A stretch of DNA of 5,852 nucleotides. Origin: a bacterium. Its GTDB lineage: Bacteria > Latescibacterota > UBA2968 > UBA8231. Location: positions 1-5,852 of the forward strand of contig JAQCJA010000323.1 in the NCBI GenBank assembly GCA_027593305.1. Reading direction: 5' to 3'. Made by a program: the position numbers and the translations under genes. This document shows, piece by piece, positions 5,791 to 5,852 of the stretch. The notes beneath the pieces were generated by a model. That model searched no databases and was not told where the DNA came from. It worked only from the letters and a program-made list of their open reading frames with translations. Positions within the stretch are counted from its first letter, which is position 1. Every line of letters begins with the position of its first letter.

Positions 5791-5817
5791 CTTATAGCTC
5801 CAAACTGCCTGTGTCAA
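5791..5817 (-). promoter_or_regulatory. Candidate sigma70-type promoter
   Basis: The minus strand carries a perfect TTGACA (5817-5812) and TATAAG (5796-5791, five of six bases of TATAAT), separated by 15 bp. The spacing is short of the preferred 17, which should weaken it. It points into the structured region ending at the terminator and would start RNA at about 5784. No coding gene lies between, so the product would be the small or leader RNA. Upstream of it, up to the window edge at 5852, I see no gene. Confidence 0.4.
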
Positions 5818-5852
5818 GGATTGGATCACTGACAAAAAGAAGACCGGCGGGA

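Noticed and set aside
5584..5835. Minus-strand 83-codon and plus-strand 74-codon ORFs
   Set aside because: Both cross the terminator or tandem repeat, and neither has a domain or a good RBS.

Overview
This is a GC-rich bacterial window. A partial outer-membrane beta-barrel gene and a Tat-exported molybdoenzyme gene indicate a Gram-negative (diderm) cell. The sequence does not fix the phylum. Abundant GFO/IDH/MocA dehydrogenases and heptamer spacer repeats are typical of environmental lineages such as Planctomycetota, Poribacteria or Latescibacterota, but that is only an impression.

Left half (about 1-3165): a mosaic of broken genes. A short plus-strand internal fragment of a pyridoxamine-5'-phosphate-oxidase-like (FMN-binding split-barrel) gene meets, tail to tail, the 3' end of a minus-strand molybdopterin oxidoreductase gene of the sulfite-oxidase fold. 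That gene has a clear Tat signal and lies 23 nt downstream of the last ~150 codons of an outer-membrane barrel gene, so the two look like the remains of an operon. The barrel gene is cut at about 1550-1570, where it joins a minus-strand group II intron reverse transcriptase in another frame. The intron's 5' half is present (5' GTGCG at 3165, a ~600-nt RNA region, RT with YADD). The maturase end of the protein and RNA domains V/VI are missing.

Middle (3166-3710): the sequence outside the intron. No recognisable gene, several strong hairpins.

Right half (3711-5852): two intact, convergent genes 40 nt apart. They are a HAD-superfamily phosphatase/phosphomutase on plus and a GFO/IDH/MocA-family NAD(P)-dependent oxidoreductase on minus. 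Both families act on sugars and their phosphates, but convergent orientation gives no evidence of co-regulation. Upstream of the oxidoreductase, on the same strand, are a candidate promoter, about 150 nt of stem-loop-rich sequence and a very good intrinsic terminator, then a 7-bp tandem repeat and a 15-bp tandem repeat just before the ribosome binding site. This is either a small RNA gene or a leader/attenuator for the oxidoreductase. It is the most interesting item in the window. No clearly new multi-gene system is visible.
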